This document shows, piece after piece, positions 12,714 through 23,358 of a DNA stretch of 64,000 bases. The position numbers and the translations under genes are program-made. Where the stretch lies: positions 11,966,001 to 12,030,000 of the forward strand of contig OZ199839.1 of NCBI GenBank assembly GCA_964304625.1, given 5' to 3'. The first letter of the stretch is position 1; each line of letters starts with the position of its first letter. The stretch comes from Kudoa neothunni. Lineage: Eukaryota > Cnidaria. Under the pieces are notes generated by a model that did not search any database, had not been told where the DNA came from, and saw nothing but the letters and a program-made list of their open reading frames with translations.

Positions 12714-13811
12714 TATGTATATATATAAAGGAGGACTGTCGGTATGTTTGTGTGTGTATGCCCCTAAGTACGCAAGTGCGGATAACTTTTTCCCTAAAGA
12801 GATAGTCATATATAAAATTTTTATAAATTTGTGATATTTAAAAAATCGTTTAATTGTTGTTGGACTACTAAAGTTTCCAAAAGGTATTTATGAAATAGTG
12901 ATTTTGTCGATTTAAAGTTGTTTATCGTATTACATGAGTTCAACTATAGGATTATCGTTTGCTTACGTTATGGTGATGGTCGGTTGAAGTTAACTATCTC
13001 CCTTATATACTCTATCATATGTTAATTGAATGATGCCATCTGTCTTTACATATAAGATTTATGCGTTTATTTTATTGTTTGCACAAATAAATTCCTTATA
13101 TCGGGAGTTTTAATGTAATTGACTTGATAAGCACATTCTGAAGGCTCTATCAATGGATTTAGATATGAAAAAATGTCAATATTTGCATTATTATTTAGTT
13201 GGTTATATGTGTTATAATCAGATAGATTGAAGCACTATAACGCAAGTGTTGTGTCCGTAGATTTCATTGAAACCGTCCGTTATGTTGAACTTTCAGTGAT
13301 TCAATTAAGTGCAGATGGTTATTTCATCCGATTATTTTAATTATTTGTTATAAAAAGCGCATTAGAATTTTTGCGGAACAAAGGATATTAATTTTAGCAA
13401 TATCAATTAATTTTCATACGTTTTCTTCTATCTCTATTACTTTCTCCATTTTTTTATCTCTTAAAAAGTTAATGGTACACGCAGTTATCGAACGGGCCAC
13501 AATTCAACTTTTAAAAATCCTCCGGCCAAAAAATAACGTTTTACATAACCTTAAACGGGATTTAAACAATTCAGGAATGAAAAAAATACGATGCTGACCT
13601 TAACTTATTTAGCGTTAGTGCCGAGCCACGAAATCTTAAATGAACATAATTTAAACTTCATAATCAAAATCGTTAAAGTATATTGCTTAAATTTTTTTAT
13701 TTATTTTGCATCTATGGGTTAATTTTAGGTTTTAATATATTTTTCGAATATTGTTAAGAAACGCGTATCTATGCGAAATCTTCCCCAAGCAACGCTGGGC
13801 AGTTTCGCTAG
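12714..13811 (+). mobile_element. Non-autonomous Helitron-like element 2, abutting element 1
   Basis: It begins immediately after CTAG of element 1 with TATGTATATATATAAAGGA and a GT-rich run (TGTTTGTGTGTGTATG). It ends at 13808-13811 with a hairpin (CCCA at 13784-13787, TGGG at 13796-13799), then CAGTTTCGCTAG followed by T. The head-to-tail arrangement resembles tandem Helentron-associated elements. There is no coding capacity. The hairpin is clear; membership in one family with element 1 is inference. Confidence 0.5.
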
Positions 13812-13856
13812 TTAATAGTTAATTTCTACATTTATTATCAAAAAAACGCTTATTAT

Positions 13857-13858
13857 AG

Positions 13859-13887
<29 letters not shown>
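13857..13887. repeat. (TA)n microsatellite
   Basis: Uninterrupted AT dinucleotides. Similar short tracts occur at about 15929-15951, 17691-17720, 19817-19840 and 19978-19992. Confidence 0.9.
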
Positions 13888-13889
<2 letters not shown>

Positions 13890-14184
13890 ATTTAATGTAA
13901 TTTAATAAGTATAAAAATACTGGAGATAATTTATTTTATTTTATAAATTTTTGTACTTGTTTTTTATTTTTTAAAAGAAAATTTTTTGTCCACTAAAATT
14001 GTTTCAATTTATTTTGTAAAGTTAGGTTATTTTTAATTTTTAGGTTTTATATTGTTCAGTGTGTTGAACAAATTAATATTTATTTATCTCCCATATAAGA
14101 AATTAATTTGTCTGTAATAATATCAATAATACAAAAATACACAAAATCTATATTATGAATAACATGCCTGTTAATTATTATATA

Positions 14185-16078
14185 GGGTTTCTCAATTGAA
14201 CTCGGCGCCATTTTGGTTCCAACAATAGTTCATATTTGAACATTAATGATATTTTTAGTAAACGTTTATTAGTTATTCCCGTAAAAAAAAATAAATAAAT
14301 ATCAATGGAAAACACACAATATATTACATGTTAAAAACAAGCTTAATTCGATTTCCCCAACAAATTTTTGTGTAACCTTTAATAGGTACCATATAATAAT
14401 TCCTCTTTAAAATTTATTTTTAAGAAAATTATATCATAGAAAGAACCAATGTAATATCAACCTTAGACTCAGGAACAAAAGACCTCGTATAATAAATACG
14501 ATCAAAAGATCGAGGCAGCGCATTAAAAATATGGTAAACTGAATATGTTTCTTTCGTATCTCAGATAATGGTCTTATCATCAGAATTCTCTAATTCTGTC
14601 AACCACGTGTGACGTTTTCTGACCGAACTCATTGGTTACTAAAATTGCGTTGTCGCAAAGAAATTTCATAGTGCAATGAATCCAGAAGAGAGAAATAACA
14701 ATTTAATTGAATCTGATGGTTCTATTTCCGATGACAATGAATTTCTAATTATTTTGGAGCCTAAGAAACGAGTTCAACGGAAAACAATATCGTCTGAACT
14801 GAGAAAGCAAATGTTCAACTTTTTTGAAAAGGGGAGGAGTGATACCTATATTGCATCGGAGATGCGTCTGCCTGGGTCTACTGTCTGGTCTATTTTATCC
14901 AAATTCAGGATGAGTAGAACTCTTGAACCGAAACCTAGAGGCGGAAATAGACGACCTGTTCTTTCTCCCGAACAGAAGGAAAAAATAAAGTCCATGAGGA
15001 TTTTGGAATTGTTGTGTCGCTTAGTACAATCGACAGGGTGATTGGACAATTTCACTATACTCTAAAAAACTTAGTGAGAATGCCGGAGAGAAGAAACTGC
15101 GAAACCACCATTCAAAAAAGAAAGGAATATGCAGAAATGTTCAGGGAGTTGGAAACGACGGTGACTCATGAGAGTATTGTTTTCCTCGATGAAGTAGGGT
15201 TCTCTGTTGTGACGCGACCTAAAAGAGATAGATCGTTAAAAGGAACGTCAGCCTATTGCTTTGTTTCGCTACTAGAAGTAGGAATATTTCTGTTGTCGCA
15301 GCTGTAAATAAAAATAGAATAATTTACAGCAAAATACACGACAAGGCGGTTACAGGGGAGGACTTTAAGAATTCCTGTATAACGAAAGGTGTGCATCAAT
15401 CGATTTTCGTAAAGGATAATGCCAAAATTCATCATTACACGGGATTAAAAGATTTGGTTGTTAGAGAAAATATCCCAATAAGGTATTTACCACCTTATAA
15501 CCATTTTCTTAATCCCATAGAAAATGTCTTCTCTGTTTGGATAAACCTGGTCATCCGTAGGCAATCCAAAAATGAAAATGAATTAAGAGTGGCCATTAAA
15601 GATTGCTTTAAAGAAATTACTCTACAACAATGCGATGGATTCTACCGCAAAATGTTAGGATACATTACCAGGTCATCTCATGGAGAAATTATCTTAGAAT
15701 AAAAAATATATAAATATTGGATTTAAAGTTTTGTTGTTTCTATTTATGTAAGAAATTTAGTAACACTATTTAACACCAAACTTAATATGGATATACGCTC
15801 TAATCTTTAATAATATTTAAAAATATGTTTAAAAGAAAAATAATTATTTAAATTGCAAAACATTAACTTTAAAACACAATGATTCGAGTATGTAGAGTAG
15901 TGTCATCATAATTGTAAGTTACGAGATATGTATATATATATATATATATATTTTTTTTCTTTTAATTATTCATTTTTAAAAATTAAATTTATAGTTACAT
16001 CTAAGTGATTTAAACGTCTAAATATGAATTATTGTTGGAACCAAAATGAAAATGGTGCCGAGTTCAATTGAGAAACCC
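14185..16078 (+). mobile_element. Tc1/mariner (IS630-type) DNA transposon, inactive
   Basis: Inverted repeats of about 54-59 bp begin GGGTTTCTCAATTGAACTCG at 14185 and mirror this at 16078. The element is flanked by TA on both sides (14183-14184, 16079-16080), the target duplication of the superfamily. The right repeat carries a 6-bp internal duplication relative to the left. It encodes a DD34E transposase split by two frameshifts. Confidence 0.95.
14676..15702 (+). pseudogene. Tc1/mariner transposase (DD34E), two frameshifts
   Basis: The protein binds the inverted repeats and cuts and pastes the element. The start codon at 14676 opens an acidic tail, then helix-turn-helix DNA-binding segments (SSELRKQMFNFFEKG and GSTVWSILSKF). 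A frameshift near 14995 passes to the frame reading DFGIVVSLSTIDRVIGQF. The first catalytic Asp is in IVFLDEVGFSV (about 15190). A second frameshift near 15260 leads to the frame reading RSRNISVVAAVN. The second Asp is in VKDNAKIHH (about 15415) and the Glu in FLNPIENVFSVW; there are 34 residues between the last two. All catalytic residues survive, so only the two frameshifts obviously disable it. Confidence 0.92.
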
Positions 16079-16080
16079 TA

Positions 16081-16985
16081 CAAGTTTATATGTAATTATG
16101 CTAGATTTATATATTATGCAATAGCAAGGATTTAATTCAATTTATAGTGATATTCGATAAACTTATTAATGTAACTAATATTAAATCGCATGTTACATCT
16201 ACTAATTATATTAAAGAGAAATATACATGTTTTGGATATTGTGAATTACACAGGCGTGAAGAAATTTTAATATTATAATACATGTATGTAAAATGTTGGC
16301 TTAAAATTATAAAAAAAATTATTAGAATAAAATTGAAAAAACATGGATTAATTATATTTTAATAATTTAATTGTAAACAAAATCATGCGACATTATTCAG
16401 TGGATGACACTTAATAATGTCTGCAGCTAGAATTTGGAATAATTGATTTCATAAATTACCTTTCTTATATAATAACTTTTTCAAGCAAAAAATTATTTTT
16501 CCAAAATATATTTTTTATCTTATACTAGTAGGTTAGAGGTAACGTGAAATAATTAATTGATGATGAATATGCTTACTTAAAGACGTAAAAACCGTATATT
16601 TTCTGTCTATTCTAATTACAGACTTAGTCAAATCTAAACCTTTCTCAGTTAAATTTTTATTTGACCCAACTTAATTAAACGCTTTAAGTTTCAAACAAGC
16701 TAAAATTGAACAATTGGAATATGCTAACTTTTAATATTATATTTTTTTGTTAAATATTGAAATGTTTCTTTAACTTAATCATAAAATATTTCAAAATATC
16801 AAAATTTAGTGAATATGATAATTGATACCATTAAGATCACTTAACGTTGTGTCTTTTATAGAGCTAAATATTCTCGAAACATCACGCAAATTTATGAGAA
16901 GACAATAACTATTAATTAAAATTATATATGCTTTTAATTTGTCTAATTAATTTGGTTGCGAGTTTGTCTTGGCCGACTCTTCGAA
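16081..16985. other. AT-rich spacer
   Basis: No open frame, repeat pair or motif that I can support between the Tc1/mariner element and the Merlin remnant. Confidence 0.5.
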
Positions 16986-16989
16986 AGCA

Positions 16990-17670
16990 TCATTCAGATA
17001 TATATGTAGAAATAATATTTTATTGTTGGTGATGCTTCTATACTTCCGTTTGAAGACACTCCATGTACCTTCAATCCGGTCAGTGTGTACAACTGTCGAG
17101 GAGACAAATTCATTGTCGTGAATAACGGTCTCATGAAGATACCCAAGTTTGTGTAATCATGCGTAACCACGCCATCCACCGGAATGACTTATGGACCATT
17201 TTTTAACATGATTGGTGATGATATTTTCTAATGTAGCATAATCCCTTTTTTTAGTCTCTACCATAAAAACATTTCCATTTTTATCAATGTCATCTACAAT
17301 CCAGACACTTTGGTTTTATAGAATTCTGCCAACGCCGAATTTCCTTTTACAAATGAGGCTTTCATCGATCTGAATTTTAATTCCAGGACCTCCAATTTTG
17401 ATCGGGTTTTCCAAAAAATAAGAGAGGCACACGTCTCTTAGAAAATTTTTCCAATCGACTACTGTATTGGCAGACCCAATGTCACATTGTCTCATACGTC
17501 ATTCTTGGGTCGTTACACCTCTACACCTCTACTCCACAAATATATAAATTTTATGAGGGAATATAAAAAGAGGTGCGAATTCGAAAAAATTGACTCAGCT
17601 CTTAATGGGGATTCTCGGTGGCAATTTTTCCTCTTGCAAAGGAAGCTATATCCATCCAAAGAGGATTTCC
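16990..17670 (-). pseudogene. Merlin (IS1595/ISXO2-like) transposase, broken
   Basis: Minus-strand reading gives an N-terminal domain (CKRKNCHRES, RAESIFSNSHL), then NTVVDWKNFLRDVC. The catalytic block is IGGPGIKIQIDESLICKRKF with the first Asp. The centre is KRDYATLENIITNHV, and the C-terminal block is HTDRIEGTWSVFKRKYRSI with the acidic residue. The segment corresponding to the second catalytic Asp reads HSGGWRGYA, with Gly where an acidic residue is expected before GWR. Two in-frame stops (about 17316 and 17157) and a frameshift near 17515 confirm it is dead. Terminal repeats were not found. The homology is visible over about 200 residues. Confidence 0.82.
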
Positions 17671-17686
17671 TTAGATATAATCTATC

Positions 17687-17690
<4 letters not shown>

Positions 17691-17723
<33 letters not shown>

Positions 17724-17800
17724 GCTCTTATGTCTGTCAGTGTGTGTGTTTGCAGCAGTTCGCATGTGCAATGGACAAACTTTCCTTAAATACAGCTTTT
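17691..17800 (+). mobile_element. Possible 5' end of another Helitron-like element
   Basis: A (TA)n run is followed by a GT-rich segment (TGTCTGTCAGTGTGTGTG) and then GCATGTGCAATGGACAAAC. This has the same layout as the start of element 2 at 12714 (TA run, TGTGTG run, then GTGCGGATAAC). No matching 3' end was found within a reasonable distance. Confidence 0.3.
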
Positions 17801-20080
17801 AGTATACATTTGAATAGATGATACCATTAATAAAAATCTTTCATTTACTTAGAAGTATAAATATAATCAATACTGCAGTTAGATGTAAGGTATTTTCCGG
17901 TTGTCTACTCAAATAGCAGATAAAAAATACCTGTATAGTATTTAATAGTTGTTTGCTTCATAGTGATACTCGATTAGAATGAACATTTTACTCATTGTAT
18001 AGAAAAAGAGTCTCTTGATTATGATGTAGGATGTTCTAAAATTTTTACATATGTCTGTTAGGAGTTACTCTAAGACAAATAAAACTATTAACGTCACATT
18101 TACAAGAGATATTGCATATCCCTTAAAATTTTAAACATAAATAAGTTATTTGGGATGTGTTTTCTCTTTTCAAACGTTATGGGTATAGTTAAGCAAAATA
18201 GATTATGATCATTTTAAATAAAACACATAATTAGAGATTATAAGTTGTTGTCATGTTGGAATAATTTGGGTCTCTATACGAATTCTAAAAACTATGTAGG
18301 ATGTGCGTAGAGTTTTCAAATAATTAAATTTTTGTGATAACATCAATGGAAATTATGCTCCATTGGAATTGCTGAGATGTAAATATTTCTTTTTACCAAA
18401 TATGTCGATTGAGATTGAAACTCTATTCGTCTTTTTGATAAGTGTTTATTCATTTTTTGGGTTTTCCATGCGCTTAAGATAGTTTTGATCTCTCCACAAC
18501 TATTTAACTATCATCATTTAATGAAACTAAATTTTTACTTCGGTGGCACAAATTCCATATCTTATAATAAGTATTTTAAGGTTTTATAGTTGTAAACTAA
18601 TAATTGATATTTACCAATTAATACAAGAAATACAAGTAAAACCTTTGGCATATTAACTTTGCTCATTATTTATGGATTAATTTTTGTTTTACTTTTTATC
18701 AAGTGTATTACCAAATATACGCCTATTATTGATTAATGTCAGTAATATAATAAAATTATAATTTTCTAAAATCACTTTAAAAAGTATGATAAATTTTTCG
18801 AATTCATGTAAAACTTAAATATTTAAAATATAAGATATAACAGAGAACGTAAAGTTTTAATCCAAAAAATCAGGGGGATGCTCGTAGAATGAAATCAGAA
18901 CTCCCATTAGAACAGATTAAAATTATATTCTAAAATAAGTCAAATATTTATTATTTACTGTAATAAATTGCTAATGTTTAATTTATAAATTATTTCAATT
19001 TTAATAAACAAAAAAATTTGTTTAAATAAAGAGAGAAATAATAATGAACCACATTGTGGCCAGTTATAATAAATTTGTTCATGAAAAAAATTTTATAATA
19101 AAAATTTAGCTATTGATTTTAATTAAATTTATCATATGACAGCAGTATTAATAGTAATTCTAATAAGAGTTTTTTAATGTGTAATTACTAAAAACAATTT
19201 AAAAGATAAATTTAATCAATCGATTGAAATATTATATATCACGAAAATATTTTTCATCAAAATATATAATCCTTTGTCATTCAATTAAGGCGTGGAAGCA
19301 CGGATTGAGTCATCCCATTACAAAAGTACGTATAGTGAGTATATTGGAAATAAAATTTAAATGAGGAAATCTGTGATTATTAATCAGTATAATTACAGTG
19401 GGATACCTATTCGGAATAATCCCTTCTGAACCATTAAAAAGTGTGTAAAATTTGTTCCATTTTTTTCATACTTTTTGCGCATGCACATTATAATTATGTA
19501 TATCATTTTTGGAATTTTTTAAAACAAATTATTGTCCATTTTATCGAAAATTTTCTGTTAAATAAAAGTTCTATAACAGGAAGAAACCAAATGATACTGT
19601 AGTTTAAATGTTTGAACAAATCCATTATTTTGGATTGGCTAATATTTGGATTCATTATAACATGTAGATAAAAAGTCTTAAAAAAATGGAAAACAAACTC
19701 TAAATTTTTCATCTAGTGGTGAAATTTGGATCTTTTTTTTTTTTTTGAAATTGTCATTTAGGGTAGTTATATGTTAATGCTGAAATGTTTTAACATTTAT
19801 ACCTTTGCTTGTAGGCATATATATATATATATATATATAATTTTTTGAGAATAATTGTATATTAGAACTACGGATTGGTCCCAAAAATTGTATTAAATTG
19901 GAAAATCACGTGATTTCTAGTATATATTTTACATCATATACAGTCAATTATTTTAACTAAATTACCGTTGAGTTGAATATATATATATATATGTTTGCAT
20001 AAACCTTAGAATTACTTAAAATTATAATCAAACAAATTTTATAAAAAATGTGCAATATCGGTTACCAACTGTATTTAATA
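17801..20080. other. AT-rich intergenic DNA
   Basis: Short random frames and (TA)n tracts only. I see no gene or bounded repeat. Confidence 0.5.
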
Positions 20081-20089
20081 TTTAAATTA

Positions 20090-20191
20090 GGCATATGCTA
20101 TTACCACGGGAATCGATTTCTCTTCAATTAGTATCTCTATTAAATAACTAATTTCACATTACTAATATTTATATTTGTCTCTACTAAATTA
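20090..20191. repeat. MULE left terminal inverted repeat
   Basis: 102 bp, about 88% identical to the right repeat over the outer 73 bp. It adjoins the target duplication at 20081-20089. Confidence 0.93.
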
Positions 20192-20834
20192 CAGGATTAG
20201 GTAACAATTGAAATATCTTTTTTTACATATTTATATTGTTTATTTTATTGATCGTTTTTCATAATTAAATGAAAAATTTATTAATCTTAGTTTAAAACAC
20301 GATCAAATTGTAGTATGTCATTTTCTGTCAGTAATAAGGTTAAAGTTAAAGAATTTTGTGTGATTTAGTATAAGTCTTACATTACTCTTGAAGTGCGCGC
20401 CTTTACATGATATATTCAACCTCGTGTTATTTAATTTTTTTCCAATATTTAAATTATATGATTTAGTGTATTCTATTCATAAATTATACTCATTATATTT
20501 CACAGAAATGATGTGAATTTTCCTCTTTAGATTTCAATATTGACAAGAATTTTGAAAAAATTAATCATAATTAGGTCATTTTTCTGAAATTAGATAAATG
20601 TAACACGATGAGCAATGGCTATCCTAGTCAAATAAATAATGAGAGGTATAAGCATATTTAGTTTTCTTTTTGTATCCAATAGTGGTTAAAGCGTATCCCT
20701 TTGGTCTCCCAACAGACTTCAATTGAGAGGGAACTTTTAAGGCTAAAATAATTTAAAAAAAGAAAGGAAATGAAAGTACCATCAAGCTCGATCATATTTA
20801 AAATAGGTGCTAGTTGATCTTTAGATAAAACAGT

Positions 20835-22688
20835 TTAGAGGTCGGGAGCATTTTCATTTGAAATATTATTAATAATAATATTCTCGATAATCTCCTCACC
20901 TTGCGGAATAATATTATTACCAACACCCTCAACAATTATTTGAGAATTAAAAATATTCTCAATAACATCTATTTTTTGTAAGTTAGATACGAGTAAAATA
21001 TTCAAGTTAAGCGTCATATACCTCTTCCTTCAGAGATATCTTCATCTTCGGCTATAGCCTCAGAGTATTTAATATTCAATGGTGCGATTTCCTAAAAATA
21101 AATCAAGAAAAATTAAGTTTTCTTAAAATACATAATTGATTTATTTTCTTTATTAATTTGATGTCGTGGTTCTTGATTATTTTTTCTATTGTGTTGAATA
21201 GTGATAGGCAACTATCATAAAACTCCCCACAATATTCAGCGGACAAAGCTGCTAGCTTATTTGTGTAAATCGCAGAATTTTTTAAACGTTTTCCATAAGA
21301 ATCAAAAATTCCTTTTTGGTTTTATTGAAATACTCTCTTTTGGTGTTACATTTATAGTTTCCATTTCCAAGAATCGGCTCATGTAATCTTGTGACCATCT
21401 AGGGTGGCATAGATTTGAATCGAACATCGGAAGCAGGTTAAACGCTCTCTTTTTAAAAATACGACTACATGGAAGGAGGTACGATCTGTAAATATAACAA
21501 TTACATCTTATGAATGTAGTTACACTATCTGTATTCGTGTTTTCGTTAAAATTTTGAATTTGTTTGTGGATTATATTGAAGGAAAATGGATTTAAATGAT
21601 TAAAATACGCGTTTAGAACTTCATTTGAGGTATCAAAATTAACTGGCTTCAGTAATATTTTGATTATATTGTATTTCATTTCTATTCTCATTGATTTGAG
21701 AGCGTCAAAGAAATAACGGAAAAAATCATTAAGATTTGAAAATTTCTTTATTGTTTGTTTTAGTTGATCATTAATGGCTTCTAATCTATTATTGGTCAAG
21801 TTTTCATAGAAAGGATATGCTACACTTAATCCTATGACCCATTCATCAGCGATTGGTTCCCAATTGGATTTAAAATAGTTAATAAACTTATCGTTGCTTT
21901 GTTGAAAAAGATTATTGCATAGTTTATCGAATTCATGTTTATTTTTCGAATAGATAATTTTATTAAGAGTTTCAAGCAATTGGTCCCTTTTCTCTCGAGT
22001 GATACCGTATTTCGACATAGTTATTTCACGTCGGAAACTTTGAGAAACATGAAATATGCAGATCATTAGATTGGAGTTTGGAAATAATTCTTTCAAACAT
22101 TTCCTTAGAGTGTGGTGCTTGTCAGTAATGATCATTCGGACATTTTGAGTCATGTTCGGCATCATTTTTATTAGTTTAGAAATATACCATTTAATTGACT
22201 CCGCCGTTTCATCGTACAAGATACAGCCGCTAGTTATGTGGGTTTCACCAACCGAGTCTTCTGCAACAGACAGATACAATGGCGCACTAATAAACTAATA
22301 AAATAACGAAATAGAGAAAACCTCAGAAGATAACCGCGAGACTAGCAGTTTATAGGTTGCATCAAACATGGGTAAGTTTTCATAGATCCATGGATCATTT
22401 GGATGGTTATGAGTAGTGTTAGAAGATCTAATCTCCAGAAAATTTCCATCTACACTTACTCATAATGTAACTTTAAATGGGCTCCAAAGTAGCATACGTA
22501 AGTTATTTCGTAATACACTAACGTGTTTTTAATATATCGATTAACCCGGTTTTGCACTGAGTCGATTCTTCTTGAATCTTTAGATTCACAAAATGACTTT
22601 TCTCATACTCTTAAATATAAAATTTTAAACATTCAAAAGTTTCAAGTTTCATTCCAACATGAAAATTGTCTGAATTCGAATCACTCAT
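20835..22688 (-). CDS. MULE transposase with SWIM-type zinc finger (interrupted)
   Basis: A start codon at 22688 opens MSDSNSDNFHVGMKLETFE, the N-terminal domain. It continues through broken frames to YVCYFGAHLKL (about 22490). The first catalytic Asp is in MFDATYKLL (about 22360). A short stretch of about 48 nt with GT...AG ends (about 22295) separates it from APLYLSVAEDSVGET, suggesting a small intron. The following 325-codon open frame (to 21302) contains the second Asp in MIITDKHHTLRKCL, the H/C region FPNSNLMICIFHVSQ, a late acidic residue, and the SWIM finger CNCYIYRSYLLPCSRIF. In the finger the final histidine of CxC...CxH appears replaced by Arg. Coding resemblance continues after a frameshift near 21300 and probably in a further exon (about 21003-21090, after a TTTTTAG acceptor). 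It could be one or two lesions away from intact. Confidence 0.75.
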
Positions 22689-22849
22689 TGTAGTTCAACC
22701 AAATTCGTGAAACACGTGGAGTTATGTTTACACTGCATGGCTCAAAGCAATAAATTCGAAATGATTAATATTTTTAATTAATTTGACGTTAATATTGTTT
22801 TAGTCTATTAGATTCGCTAACATTTATGTTGCTAGCAGTCTATTTTCCA

Positions 22850-22951
22850 TAATTTAGTAGAGAAAAATGTAAATAATAGTAATGTTAAATCAGTTATTTA
22901 ATAGAGATAACAATTGCAGAGAAATTGATTCCCGTGGTAATAGCCACTGCC
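22850..22951. repeat. MULE right terminal inverted repeat
   Basis: Mirror of 20090-20191. It adjoins the target duplication at 22952-22960. Confidence 0.93.
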
Positions 22952-22960
22952 TTTAAATTA

Positions 22961-23354
22961 TATCATTAATTTTAATCGTTTATTTATATTAATTCCGATA
23001 AATTTATAAACTGTGATTTCTTCAATCAATAAAAATTAAAATTATCGATAATAAATTGTAAAAAATTATTTACTTTTAATTTTTTAAAAATAATATTAAA
23101 AGAATTCATCTATATATAATGAATATAATATATATATGTGTGTCAAGGATTAATATTTAAGTGTACATTTTTAAGTCAAAATGATTAAAACTTTCCGAAA
23201 TAATTGATTTTCGCATTAACCCTCTTTGTACGACGAGCGTGACCATAACGCAAAAGCCGGTGGCGACATTTTTGACTCCAGATCAAATCATTCTAAAACG
23301 TTTAAATTCTTTATTAAGCTAAATCAACACATACTTTAAAATAATTTCACACTA
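22961..23354. other. Spacer with a stray piggyBac-type terminus
   Basis: At about 23217 the sequence TTAACCCTCTTTGTACGACG, followed about 50 bp later by TTTGACTCCAGATCAAA, resembles the outer end of a piggyBac element. No internal body is attached. It may be the end of an older copy into which piggyBac A inserted. Confidence 0.4.
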
Positions 23355-23358
23355 TTAA

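Larger units (their letters stand above)
20090..22951 (-). mobile_element. Mutator-like element (MULE), nearly intact
   Basis: Imperfect terminal inverted repeats of 102 bp (20090-20191 and 22850-22951) both begin GGCA and share CTATTACCACGGGAATC. A perfect 9-bp target duplication TTTAAATTA flanks the element (20081-20089 and 22952-22960), the hallmark of MULEs. One transposase gene on the minus strand fills the interior. The well-kept ends and long open frame make this the best-preserved DNA transposon in the window. Confidence 0.95.

Noticed and set aside
12520-12834. Plus-strand 104-codon frame starting MKIKSDDEESDD
   Set aside because: It crosses the hairpin and CTAG boundary of one Helitron-like element into the next, so it is not a conserved gene.
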